DNA from: Myxococcales bacterium
Lineage (GTDB): Bacteria > Myxococcota_A > Bradymonadia > UBA7976 > UBA1532
Assembly (NCBI GenBank): GCA_020633435.1
Contig: JACKDP010000004.1
Span: forward strand, 310,001 to 374,000
Direction: 5' to 3'
DNA: 64,000 nucleotides
The notes under the pieces were generated by a model. That model had not been told where the DNA came from, searched no databases, and saw nothing but the letters and a program-made list of their open reading frames with translations. Every line of letters starts with the position of its first letter. The first letter of the stretch is position 1. Made by a program: the position numbers and the translations under genes. Of the stretch, positions 50,565 through 60,356 are shown piece by piece.

Positions 50565-51679
50565 GAGCCCACCGCCTCGCCCTGGCCGTCGGCCTGGCCG
50601 CGGCGCTCCCCGGCTGCCCCGACACCGAGCGGCCGGCCCTGTCCCCGCGCTCGGCCACCCGCGTCTGCACGGCCGAGGAGCTCTCGGAGTTTCGGCTCGC
50701 CTCCACCGCCGACGTCCGCCACGACCTCTGGGTCGCCTTCGTCGACGTGGGCCAGGGCGACGCCACCTGGATCCGCACCCCCGGCACCCTGGGCGTCGAC
50801 GCCAAGGAGATCCTCATCGACGCCGGGGACTGCCAGCTCGACAAGCCCTTCCCCGGCGGGGACGGCGTGGGCGAGTGCGGCATCCGCTACACCGGCCCGA
50901 GCGACGGGCAGGTGGATGGCGTCGGCGCGCTGATCGACTTCATGTCGTCGGCCGGGTGGACGCCCGGCAGCCGCATCGACTACCTGGTCGTCACCCACCC
51001 CGACAAGGACCACTACGGCGGGGCCTGGCGCATCCTCCAGCAGTACATCGTCGACGCCGTGGTCGATCCGGGGGTGCCCTCCGAGCAGACGACCTACCTG
51101 GCCATGCGCCGGGCGGTGCAGGCCGAGGGCGCCCAGGACCTGAGCCCCGCCATCGAGACGGGGCTGGACGGCAGCGGCGCCCTCCGCACCGGCTTCTGGG
51201 GCCTGGAGGTCGAGGCCACCCTGCTCTCCGCCGACGCCAACGCGCCGAAGGAGAACAACGCATCCGTCGTGATCATGCTGCAATATCGCGGGGTTAGACT
51301 CCTCCTCACCGGCGACGCCGAGAAGGAGCTGGACTCCGCCCTGGCCGCCCAGCACGGCCCCGACCTGCGCGCGCAGGTCCTCAAGGCCGGCCACCACGGC
51401 GGCCGCGACACCAACTCCAGCACCCTGCTGGACCTGGTGTTCCCCCCGGGCATCGCCACCGCCGACCGCTACGCCATCATCTCGTCGGGCCAGCGCGAGA
51501 ACCTGCCGGCCGACGACACCCTCGAGCGCCTGCTGGCCCATGTGGGCACCTACGGCCTCTACCGCACCGACCGCGGTGACTCGGGCAAGGGCCGCGTCGA
51601 GGCCCCCGGCGACGACCACATCCTCATGCGGGTCACCCCCGATGGGGAGCTGACGCTCTGCTACGCCTTCCCGGACTGA
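50561..51679 (+). CDS. ComEC-like metallo-beta-lactamase-fold lipoprotein
   Basis: This encodes 372 residues from a GTG at 50561 that overlaps the previous stop. The lipobox signal is MRAHRLALAVGLAAALPGC. The hydrolase core has FVDVGQGDATWIRT, VVTHPDKDHYGG (the HxDxDH metal motif with Pro in the second position), VRLLLTGDAEKE and LKAGHHGGRDTN. These are the motifs of the ComEC/Rec2 C-terminal metallo-beta-lactamase domain, here without the membrane channel. Secreted relatives are thought to be nucleases or phosphodiesterases. Coupling to the lamin-tail protein suggests a surface complex acting on extracellular polymer, perhaps DNA; this is inference. Confidence 0.87.
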   Translation: MRAHRLALAVGLAAALPGCPDTERPALSPRSATRVCTAEELSEFRLASTADVRHDLWVAFVDVGQGDATWIRTPGTLGVDAKEILIDAGDCQLDKPFPGGDGVGECGIRYTGPSDGQVDGVGALIDFMSSAGWTPGSRIDYLVVTHPDKDHYGGAWRILQQYIVDAVVDPGVPSEQTTYLAMRRAVQAEGAQDLSPAIETGLDGSGALRTGFWGLEVEATLLSADANAPKENNASVVIMLQYRGVRLLLTGDAEKELDSALAAQHGPDLRAQVLKAGHHGGRDTNSSTLLDLVFPPGIATADRYAIISSGQRENLPADDTLERLLAHVGTYGLYRTDRGDSGKGRVEAPGDDHILMRVTPDGELTLCYAFPD

Positions 51680-51683
51680 GGCC

Positions 51684-52613
51684 TCAGAGCCGGCCCGCCG
51701 CCAGCGCCCGGCCGATGGCCCCCGCCGCCGCCGTGAGGGCGTCGCGCTTGCCCCGCCCGGCCAGGGCCACGATCCAGCGTCGGCCGCCCGCCACCTCCCC
51801 GTAGACCACGTCGCTGCGCCACCACGGGTAGAAGCCCGGCTTGTGCCACACCCGCACCGCCCGCGGCCGGTGCGCCGCCACCAGGGCGTCGGCCACCTCC
51901 GTCCCCCGCGGCTTGCGCGCCCCGAGCGCCCCCCGCAGCACCGCCAGCGACCGGGGCTTGAGCCGCAGCCGCTCCCCCGCCGGCAGCGCCTCGTGCAGCA
52001 TGATGCGCCGCATCAGCTCGGCCAGCGCGGCCACCGACGTGCAGCTCGGCGCGACGGTGCAGCGGTCGACCCCGGCGCTCTCGCTCGCCGGCCGCCGCAC
52101 CGCCCCCGCCTGGATGGCCGGCGCCTCCAGCAGGCTGTCCACGCTGTCGGAGTAGCGCAGCTGCACCGCCGTCTGCCCGAACCCGCGAGCCGGCCCCAGC
52201 AGATCCGCGTGCAGAGCGTCCACGCCCACGAGCTGCACCAGCCGGTCGAAGGCCAGGTTGCTGCTCTGGGTCAGCGCCTGCCCCACCAGCCAGTCGAGCC
52301 GGCGGCGGTACGGCGGCCGCCCGGGCCGCTCGAAGCGCAGCTCGACCGACGGCCCCACGGCCCCCAGCGCCCCGCCATCGACGAGCTCCAGCGCCGCCAC
52401 CGCGGGGAAGATCTTCAAGGATGACGCGGGGTACCAGTCGGTGTCGTCGGCGGTGTCCTGCCAGCCGAACCACCGCCCGGCGGCGTCGCCGGGGTCGAGG
52501 ACGACGACGACCGCCTTGAAGTCCACGGGGGTCGGCACGCCCGCGAGCGCGGCCTCCAGGCGGGCCGTGTCGATGGGCGGGGCGGCGAGGGCGACGAGCA
52601 GCGCCATCCACAT
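51684..52613 (-). CDS. Serine beta-lactamase-like / D,D-peptidase-fold protein
   Basis: This encodes 309 residues with a short hydrophobic N-terminus (MWMALLVALAAPP), so probably exported. YPASSLKIFPAVAAL gives the SxxK motif, LTQSSNLAFD the SxN motif, and VWHKPGFYPWW a K-x-G box (HKPG). This triad defines the penicillin-binding and class A beta-lactamase superfamily. The Glu of class A enzymes is not apparent, so peptidase or esterase activity on cell-wall peptides is as likely as beta-lactamase activity. It ends 4 bp from the convergent ComEC-like gene. Confidence 0.83.
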   Translation of the reverse strand: MWMALLVALAAPPIDTARLEAALAGVPTPVDFKAVVVVLDPGDAAGRWFGWQDTADDTDWYPASSLKIFPAVAALELVDGGALGAVGPSVELRFERPGRPPYRRRLDWLVGQALTQSSNLAFDRLVQLVGVDALHADLLGPARGFGQTAVQLRYSDSVDSLLEAPAIQAGAVRRPASESAGVDRCTVAPSCTSVAALAELMRRIMLHEALPAGERLRLKPRSLAVLRGALGARKPRGTEVADALVAAHRPRAVRVWHKPGFYPWWRSDVVYGEVAGGRRWIVALAGRGKRDALTAAAGAIGRALAAGRL

Positions 52614-52649
52614 GGGGCACCTCCGGCCCCACGGTACCGCGGGCGGCCC

Positions 52650-52697
52650 GTCCGAACGAGCGCGGCCGCCCCGCAGGACGGCCGCGCTCGTTCGGAC
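52650..52697 (-). terminator. 19-bp perfect hairpin after the large Cys-rich gene
   Basis: The arms 52650-52668 and 52679-52697 are exact inverted repeats (gtccgaacgagcgcggccg and its complement) around a 10-nt loop. The hairpin begins 9 nt past the stop of the gene at 52707 on the minus strand and lies between two minus-strand genes. No U tract follows, so it is either a tract-less terminator of high-GC type or an mRNA 3'-end stabiliser. Confidence 0.65.
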
Positions 52698-52706
52698 CGG
52701 TCGGGC

Positions 52707-55700
52707 TCAGCCCGGGGGCACGCAGGTCAGCTCGGCGCCGCAGACGAAGCCGTCGGGGTAGGCCGGCGACGAGACGTTGTCGTGGCAGTCGGCGTTGCTC
52801 AGGCACTCGTCGACGCAGGTGTCCCCGTTGAAGCACGCCTGGCCCTGCCACCCGCAGCGGATGCCCGCGTCCGGGCACAGCCAGTCCACGCAGATGGGCT
52901 GGGCGTACGGGGCGCTCTCCAGGTCATCGGCCACCCCGCCGACCACGGCCATGGTCTGCCGCATGAAGTCCAGCCAGGGGCCGCCGTGCTGGCAGTAGCC
53001 GGTGTCGCCGTAGAGGCTGCCGCAGTCCGCCGCGCACTCCCACTCGGGGCGGCCCTGGTTGACGTCCCAGCACTTGCCGTCGCTGCCCAGGGCCAGGCCC
53101 GCGGGGCACTCGGGGCCGATGGGGGGGCAGCCCTCCATCGTGTACAGGTCGGCGTCCTCGCCATCGGCCGGGATCCCGCAGATCTTGCAGGTGGGCCAGA
53201 TGTTCGGGCCGGCGCCGGGGTAGGTGTCGTTCACGCAGACCATCGGGCGGCCCTGCTCCTCGTCGGGGAAGCAGACGCGGTTCCAGCCAGCGCTGCCGTT
53301 CGGGTGCTGGTTCACGTGCCGGGGGTCGTTGCCGATGCCACCGAAGCCCGCGAAATCAGGGTAGTAATAGTCCGCCGTGATGTCCGCGCAGGGGCCGCCG
53401 GGCATCGTGCCGCACACCTCGCCGATGGCGTCGTCGGGCCCCGCGCTGATGAGCCCGTCGCTGCCGCACTTCGGGGCGTCGGCCATCGGCAGGCCCTGGC
53501 CCGTGCGGAAGCCGCAGCCGGCCGCCGCCCGCTCGGCGGGGGTCACATCGTAGTTGTCCTTGAAGTTCACGAAGGCGAACCGATCCTGCACGCTGCCGCC
53601 GGCGGTGGTCACGCGCACCGTCAGGCCCATGGCCGGGAACATGGACTCGATGTCGAGGCCCTGGGCCTCGCAGGCCACGATGCCGGGCTCCAGCGCGTCG
53701 TTCACCCACGCCTGCAGGTGCAGCAGGAAGAGCCCGCGCTCCAGGTCGTTGGTCGGCGCGGCGCCGTTGTAGGCCGGCACAGCCCAGGCCAGGCAGTCGT
53801 GGCGGAAGGCCGCGCTCTCCGCCAGGAAGCCCACCTCGTCCCACGCCGCCGCCACGTCGCCCGAGGCCGCCGCTGCCTCCAGGGCCGCCACCGAGATGGC
53901 CGCCATCTCCCGCAGGGGCAGCGACTGGATGGACAGCTCGGGGTCACAGGCCTCGGCCAGGCCGCAGACCTTCTCCAGCGCGGCGTTGATCTCGGCCATC
54001 GAGTGCTTGGGCGGCGCGGCCACCAGGCCGCCGATCTGCCCCTTCACCAGCGCCGCCGGGGTGCCCCCGATGGTCCACGACGACGGCAGCGCCGGCGCCT
54101 CCTCCTCGTCGCCCGTGACCAGGGCGAAGTCATCGGCCGGCTCGTCGCCCCGGCCGAACGCCCCGTCGCCGTGGCCCCCGATCACCAGATCCCCGCAGCC
54201 GGGCACCGGGCTCCCCGGGTAGCAGGCGTCCAGGTTGGCCAGGTTGATGGTCAGGGTGCCGTCCGCGCCCACGCCCACCGCCGGGCAGCCCGCCAGCTCC
54301 TGGAACAGCGGCACCCCGCCCACGGCGCCCAGGTCGGGCATCATCCCGCCCAGCAGCAGGTTGGCCACGCTGTTGAAGTCGCAGCCCATCATCCCGCAGA
54401 AGAACTCGCCCAGGCCCACGACGATGCCGCCCTCCAGATCCAGCCGCTGGTCGGTGATGTCCATGCGCTGATCGAAGGTGGCCCGCACCACGCTGGCCGA
54501 CTCGCCGCAGTCCGGGTCGGGCCCGGCGTTGCCCACGAAGCCGCCCCCCGCCTGGGCCGGGCACACGATGGTGCCGTTGTTCTTGTTCACGCCCGGCTGG
54601 AAGCACTTGTCCATGCCGCCATCGCAGTACGGCAGCCGCATGTGCACCGCGTGCCCGTCCCGCTCGAAGTCCACCAGGGCGAAGGGCTCGCAGCGCACCG
54701 CCGCGTCGATCTCCAGGCTGCCGTGGGCCATCATCTCCTTGTTGATGGCGCAGAGGGTGTCGAACGGCCCCCCCGGCTCGAGGCTGGAGCAGTCATCCGA
54801 GAAGAGCTTGTCGCGGTCCACCGCGAAGTCGATGTCGAAGTGCAGCACCGGCGTGCCGGCCACCACCTCCCCGGCCACCTCGACCCAGGGCGAGCTCTTG
54901 CGCGCCGTGGTGGCGGGGCAGTCGCCCAGATCGCAGTCCACCTCGCCGGCGTTGGCCAGGCGGATGGTCGGCCGGCTGCCCCCGCCCTCCAGGGGCAGGT
55001 TGGGCCGGATGCCGCAGTAGAGCTCGTTCGTGCAGCCGACGGCGTCCCGGGTGAGGACCTGCCCCACCACGCCCTCCAGCGTCCGCCCCAGGTACTCGCC
55101 GGGCAGCACGAGCTGGCGCGGCAGGAACGCCGGCTTGCCGTCCGCCCCCCGCCCCAGCGAGCCCAGCAGCCGCTCCAGCTCCGCGTCCGAGAAGCCCCAG
55201 GTCGGCAGGCTGCGCAGCGTCAGGTGCGACAGCCCGGTGATGCCCGCCTCCTTGGTGCCGCCATGGGCCGTCAGCAGGCAGCTGCTCGTCGGCGCGCTCA
55301 GGTCGACCAGCTTCATCCCCATCAGCTCCAGCTCCACCCGCTCGATGCACCAGCTCTTCGGATCCGTGTCCGCCGAGCACGGCACCGTGCGGGGGTTGTC
55401 GCTGCAGTGGGTGGCCGGCAGATCCAGGCCGAACGCGATGCGGTCGATGTCGGCCAGCGTCGCGATGCCCGGCGGCTGCAGCACGTAGCCGTCGCGCTTG
55501 CCGGGCTGCTGGTCGTCGATGCCGCGCTCCAGGTAGTTGCAGATGGGCGTGAGATCGTAATACGGCGAGCCCGCCCCCTCGCCGAACTTGCTCGTGTCGC
55601 CGGTCCCCACGAGCACGCCATCCCGCGACTCGATCGTCCCGCCGCCGGCGCCGCCGGTGCCCGCGACCAGATCGCCGCCGCCGGTCCCGCCCGTCCCGCC

Positions 55701-55790
55701 CGCGCCATCCAGCACCAGCTCGCCGCGGCCATGGGCCTGGCCGAGCAGCAGGCACAGCCCCGCCAGCACCTTCGCAGAGGTCGTCTTCAT
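52707..55790 (-). CDS. Large Cys-rich secreted protein of unknown function
   Basis: This encodes 1027 residues from the ATG at 55790, chosen because AGGAG lies 6 nt upstream and it begins a signal peptide (MKTTSAKVLAGLCLLLGQAHG). After a Gly/Thr linker there is a long beta-rich region with scattered disulfide-type Cys. Near residues 520-535 is GCGDLVIGGHGDGAFGRGDE. The C-terminal 200 residues are very Cys-rich (CKICGIPADGEDADLY, CAADCGSLYGDTGYCQHGG, CVDECLSNADCHDN). I recognise no enzyme motif. Large secreted proteins with this Cys pattern occur in predatory and marine myxobacteria. It stands alone, divergent from the aminotransferase gene across the three-site operator-like array. Confidence 0.82.
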   Translation of the reverse strand: MKTTSAKVLAGLCLLLGQAHGRGELVLDGAGGTGGTGGGDLVAGTGGAGGGTIESRDGVLVGTGDTSKFGEGAGSPYYDLTPICNYLERGIDDQQPGKRDGYVLQPPGIATLADIDRIAFGLDLPATHCSDNPRTVPCSADTDPKSWCIERVELELMGMKLVDLSAPTSSCLLTAHGGTKEAGITGLSHLTLRSLPTWGFSDAELERLLGSLGRGADGKPAFLPRQLVLPGEYLGRTLEGVVGQVLTRDAVGCTNELYCGIRPNLPLEGGGSRPTIRLANAGEVDCDLGDCPATTARKSSPWVEVAGEVVAGTPVLHFDIDFAVDRDKLFSDDCSSLEPGGPFDTLCAINKEMMAHGSLEIDAAVRCEPFALVDFERDGHAVHMRLPYCDGGMDKCFQPGVNKNNGTIVCPAQAGGGFVGNAGPDPDCGESASVVRATFDQRMDITDQRLDLEGGIVVGLGEFFCGMMGCDFNSVANLLLGGMMPDLGAVGGVPLFQELAGCPAVGVGADGTLTINLANLDACYPGSPVPGCGDLVIGGHGDGAFGRGDEPADDFALVTGDEEEAPALPSSWTIGGTPAALVKGQIGGLVAAPPKHSMAEINAALEKVCGLAEACDPELSIQSLPLREMAAISVAALEAAAASGDVAAAWDEVGFLAESAAFRHDCLAWAVPAYNGAAPTNDLERGLFLLHLQAWVNDALEPGIVACEAQGLDIESMFPAMGLTVRVTTAGGSVQDRFAFVNFKDNYDVTPAERAAAGCGFRTGQGLPMADAPKCGSDGLISAGPDDAIGEVCGTMPGGPCADITADYYYPDFAGFGGIGNDPRHVNQHPNGSAGWNRVCFPDEEQGRPMVCVNDTYPGAGPNIWPTCKICGIPADGEDADLYTMEGCPPIGPECPAGLALGSDGKCWDVNQGRPEWECAADCGSLYGDTGYCQHGGPWLDFMRQTMAVVGGVADDLESAPYAQPICVDWLCPDAGIRCGWQGQACFNGDTCVDECLSNADCHDNVSSPAYPDGFVCGAELTCVPPG

Positions 55791-55919
55791 CGAATTCTCC
55801 TGTGTTTCCCTGGACATCCGCCTTCTGGCGGGTCACCAGCCCTTAGAGCAACGGTCGTGCCACCGCCCGCCACGCCGCGGCCCCCCGCCCCACGCGGCCC
55901 CGCGGCGCTGCCCCCCCGA

Positions 55920-55975
55920 GGTGTCACCCGTGACAGGGTGACACCTGCCCCGTGGCTCCCCCTGGGTGACACCTG
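55920..55975. promoter_or_regulatory. Three-site GGTGWCACC operator-like array
   Basis: GGTGTCACCC (55920-55929) and GGGTGACACC (55936-55945) form a perfect 10-bp inverted repeat with a 6-bp centre. A second GGGTGACACCTG lies at 55964-55975, an exact copy of 55936-55947. The nine-base core GGTGTCACC/GGTGACACC is itself near-palindromic. The cluster sits in the 269-bp divergent gap between the Cys-rich protein gene and the aminotransferase gene and could regulate either. Confidence 0.5.
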
Positions 55976-56059
55976 CGCGACGCCGGTTCAACGCAGGCCC
56001 CCGCAGTGGTAGGCTCCGCCCGATCCGGCCCGACGGCCGAGCTTGCTGAGAGCGCCCAG

Positions 56060-57343
<1,284 letters not shown>

Positions 57344-57345
57344 CC

Positions 57346-60003
57346 ATGCGACGCCTCGCCCTCCTGGTTTTCCTCTTCGCTTCGGGTGGTTGCGACGACG
57401 GACCGGGAGGCGGGGCCCCGCCCGCCCCCGACGCCCTGGCCCCCGACGCCCTGGCCACCGACGCCCTGGCCCCCGACGCCGCCCTCGACGCGGCGCCCCT
57501 GGCCGACGTCGGCCCCCTGCCCCCGGACGCGGCCCTCCCGCCCTGCACCCCCGTCCCCAGCGACGAGGCCCTGCTGCCGGCCACCGAGAACCAGGGCGGC
57601 CCGTGGCTGGCCCCCGGCGGCCGCCGCCTCAGCCCGGCCGGCCTCAACGTCGTCGTGCCGGGCTTCTCCACGGGCGTCCTCGTCCACCCCGATCGCGGCG
57701 TCGTCTACCTCACCAGCGCCAGCGACGACGACCGCCGCCTGATCGTCCTCGACGCCGCCACCGGCGACATCCTCCAGGATGTGGACCGCGACGAGGCCTT
57801 CTACGGCCTGGCCCTCGCCGGCCCCGACCGCCTCTTCGCCTCGGCGGGGGACGCCGGCCGGGTCGACGCCTTCGCCGTCCAGCCCGACGGCACCCTCGTC
57901 GCGGACGGCGCCGTCGAGACGGGCGGCTACCCCGCCGGCCTCGCCTACGACGCCGGCCTCCTCTACGTGGGCCTCTTCAACGAGCCCCGGATCGTCGAGG
58001 TGGACGCCGCCACCGCCGAGGAGCGCCGCCGCTTCCCCACCAGCGCCAACGTCTGGGACCTGCTGCTCCTGCCCGCGCGCCGCGAGCTCTACGCCTCCAG
58101 CCTGCAGGGCGACGGCGTGTCCGTCATCGACCTCGAGGCCGGCGCCCTGGCCCGGACGATCCCCCTGCCCGTCTCCCCCGCCGGCATGGCCGCCGATCCC
58201 GACGGCAGCCGCCTCTGGGTGGCCGTCTCCGGCGCCGACGTCGTCGTGGCCCTCGACCCCGCCACCGGCGAGGTCACGGCGACGGGCCACGCCGCCGGCG
58301 ACGACCTGGTGGACGCCGAGGGCGCCCCCTACCCGAACACCAACGTCAACGCCCTGGCCTACGACGCCGCGCGCGGCCGCCTGTACGCCTCCCGCGGGGC
58401 CGACAACGCCGTCTCCGTCCTCGACGCGGCCGACCTGCGCCTGCTGGGCGAGATCCCCACCTCCTGGTACCCCACCGACGTCGCCCTGGCCGGCCCCGAC
58501 CGCCTGATCGTCGCCGAGGGCAAGGGCGGCGGCGCCGGCCCCAACCGCGGCGAGGGCGTCAAGCAGGTCATGAAGGGCAGCGCCACCTTCGTCGACCTGG
58601 CCCGCCTCGACCTCGCGGCCACCACCGCCCAGGCCCGCGCCGACTTCCAGCGGGCCCGCGCCGCCTTCCCCTTCACCTGCGACGGCCGCTTCCCCATCCC
58701 GACGCAGCCGGGCCAGCGCTCGCCCATCGAGCACATCGTCCTGATCGTGAAGGAAAACAAGACGTTCGACTGCGTCTTCGGGGATCTCGACGATCCGCGC
58801 GCCGACGTGGATCCGAGCCTCCTGCGCTTCGGCGAGGAGGTCACCCCCAACCTCCACGCCCTCGCCCGCGCCTTCGCGCTCTCCGACAACTTCTACACCG
58901 AGGTCGAGAACAGCGACACGGGCCACCTCTTCCTGACGGGCGGCCACCTCACCGAGCTCGTCGAGCGCATCTGGATCGAGCGCGCCCGCACCGACCAGTT
59001 CCAGGGCTACCAGCTCACCCGCCAGGCGGCCCCGAAGGCGGGCAACTTCTTCACCCACCTCATGAACCACGACGTGAGCCAGACCATCTATGGCGAGATC
59101 GTCGGCATGTTCATCGACGCCGAGGGCCGCCGCGGGCGGCCCGTCCAGTACAGCGACTCCGGCTTCCCGGGCGGCGCCTTCTACAACACCAGCGAGCCCG
59201 ACGAGAACAAGGCCCGCTACGTGGTCGAGCGCATCCAGGCCGGCGAGCTGGCGGCCTTCACCTACCTGCTGCTCCCCAACGACCACACCGAGGGGACGCG
59301 GGCCGGCTCCCCCACGCCCGAGTCCATGGTCGCCGACAACGACTACGCCGTCGGCCTCGTGGTCGAGGCCCTGTCCCGCTCGCCCTTCTGGCCGCGCACG
59401 GCCATCGTCATCCTCCAGGACGACCCCCAGGGCTGCCAGGACCACGTCGACGCCCACCGCTCGCCGCTGCTCGTGGTGAGCCCCTACGCCCGCCGGGGCC
59501 ACCTCTCCAAGGTCAACGCCTCGTTCTCCTCGGTGTTCGCGACGTTCACGGCCATCCTCGGCCTGCCGCCGATGGGCCGCCCGGACGCCAGCGCCGCGCC
59601 GCTCTACGACATGTTCACGGCCACGGCCGACCTGACGCCGTACACCGCCCTGCCCCGCCGCATCCCCGTCACCCTGAACCCGGAGGACGGCATGGGCAGC
59701 GACAAGTCGGCGCGCATGGACTTCCACGGCCCCGACCGCAACCCCGCCCTCTACCCCATCCTGGACGCCTACCGCCTCTGGCAGATGGGCCGCATCTCCC
59801 GCGCCGAGGCCGAGCGCCGCGTCGCCACCCTCCAGGTGGATCCCGAGCGCTGGGCCCTCCTGGAGGAGGAGGCCGAAGAAGAGATCCACGCCTTCGACGG
59901 CGCCTTCGCCGCCTACCAGGCCTGGCGGCGCGAGCAGGGCCTGCCGCCCGCGGTCATCCCGCCGAGGGCCCGCCCCCTCAACCCGGCGCCAGCACCGCGG
60001 TGA
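57346..60003 (+). CDS. Lipoprotein with beta-propeller and PF04185-type phosphoesterase domains
   Basis: This encodes 885 residues. The lipobox is FLFASGGC, then a PDALA-repeat linker. Residues about 100-400 are YVTN-type propeller blades (GVLVHPDRGVVYLTSASDDD, DAATGDILQDVDRDEAFYGL, PAGMAADPDGSRLWVAVSGA). From about residue 462, IEHIVLIVKENKTFDCVFGD and LSDNFYTEVENSDTGHLFLT begin a phosphoesterase/phospholipase C family domain (PF04185, alkaline-phosphatase-like). TAIVILQDDPQGCQDHVDAH and SPLLVVSPYARRGHLSK carry the late metal-site residues. Fusion of the two is known in secreted phosphoesterases. Probably a surface phosphodiesterase or phospholipase. Tail-to-tail overlap of 26 bp with folB. 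Confidence 0.88.
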   Translation: MRRLALLVFLFASGGCDDGPGGGAPPAPDALAPDALATDALAPDAALDAAPLADVGPLPPDAALPPCTPVPSDEALLPATENQGGPWLAPGGRRLSPAGLNVVVPGFSTGVLVHPDRGVVYLTSASDDDRRLIVLDAATGDILQDVDRDEAFYGLALAGPDRLFASAGDAGRVDAFAVQPDGTLVADGAVETGGYPAGLAYDAGLLYVGLFNEPRIVEVDAATAEERRRFPTSANVWDLLLLPARRELYASSLQGDGVSVIDLEAGALARTIPLPVSPAGMAADPDGSRLWVAVSGADVVVALDPATGEVTATGHAAGDDLVDAEGAPYPNTNVNALAYDAARGRLYASRGADNAVSVLDAADLRLLGEIPTSWYPTDVALAGPDRLIVAEGKGGGAGPNRGEGVKQVMKGSATFVDLARLDLAATTAQARADFQRARAAFPFTCDGRFPIPTQPGQRSPIEHIVLIVKENKTFDCVFGDLDDPRADVDPSLLRFGEEVTPNLHALARAFALSDNFYTEVENSDTGHLFLTGGHLTELVERIWIERARTDQFQGYQLTRQAAPKAGNFFTHLMNHDVSQTIYGEIVGMFIDAEGRRGRPVQYSDSGFPGGAFYNTSEPDENKARYVVERIQAGELAAFTYLLLPNDHTEGTRAGSPTPESMVADNDYAVGLVVEALSRSPFWPRTAIVILQDDPQGCQDHVDAHRSPLLVVSPYARRGHLSKVNASFSSVFATFTAILGLPPMGRPDASAAPLYDMFTATADLTPYTALPRRIPVTLNPEDGMGSDKSARMDFHGPDRNPALYPILDAYRLWQMGRISRAEAERRVATLQVDPERWALLEEEAEEEIHAFDGAFAAYQAWRREQGLPPAVIPPRARPLNPAPAPR

Positions 60004-60343
60004 ACGCCACTCCATCCGCTTCGGCGAAGATGGTCTTGGTGACGGTGACCTCCACCTCCCGGATGCGCGGCGAGACGGGCAGGATCTCTCGCCCCAGATC
60101 CACCGCCATCGTCTCGAGCAGCCGCCACTGCCGCTCGGCGCACAGGGCGTGCATCCGCTCGGCGATCTGGGCGTAGTCCACGGCGTCGGCCACATCGTCG
60201 GACCGCACCGCGTCCTCCACGTCGCTCGTGACCCGGATGTCCAGGCGCACCACCTGCGGGAAGGCGCGCTCCCCCTCCGTGCAGCCGAGCCGGACGCGCG
60301 TGCGCAGCCCCAGCACCCGCAAGTCTGCGGAACGAATCACCAT
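59978..60343 (-). CDS. folB: Dihydroneopterin aldolase
   Basis: This encodes 121 residues. It cleaves 7,8-dihydroneopterin to 6-hydroxymethyldihydropterin in folate synthesis. LRTRVRLGCTEGERAFPQVV is the G-x-x-x-x-E-R strand pair. DAVDYAQIAERMHALCAER and RLLETMAVDLGREIL include the catalytic Glu helix, and VEVTVTKTIFAEADGVAFTA ends with the family K-P/T-A-like strand. The ATG at 60343 was chosen over a longer frame because of the upstream GGAG and family length. No folK or folP is adjacent; the upstream gene is 13 bp away. Confidence 0.88.
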   Translation of the reverse strand: MVIRSADLRVLGLRTRVRLGCTEGERAFPQVVRLDIRVTSDVEDAVRSDDVADAVDYAQIAERMHALCAERQWRLLETMAVDLGREILPVSPRIREVEVTVTKTIFAEADGVAFTAVLAPG

Positions 60344-60356
60344 TCTCCGAGCTCCT

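Noticed and set aside
52782..56012. 1076-residue plus-strand frame opposite the Cys-rich secreted protein
   Set aside because: His/Gln/Arg/Val-rich shadow composition; the minus-strand protein has a signal peptide, RBS and conserved Cys pattern.
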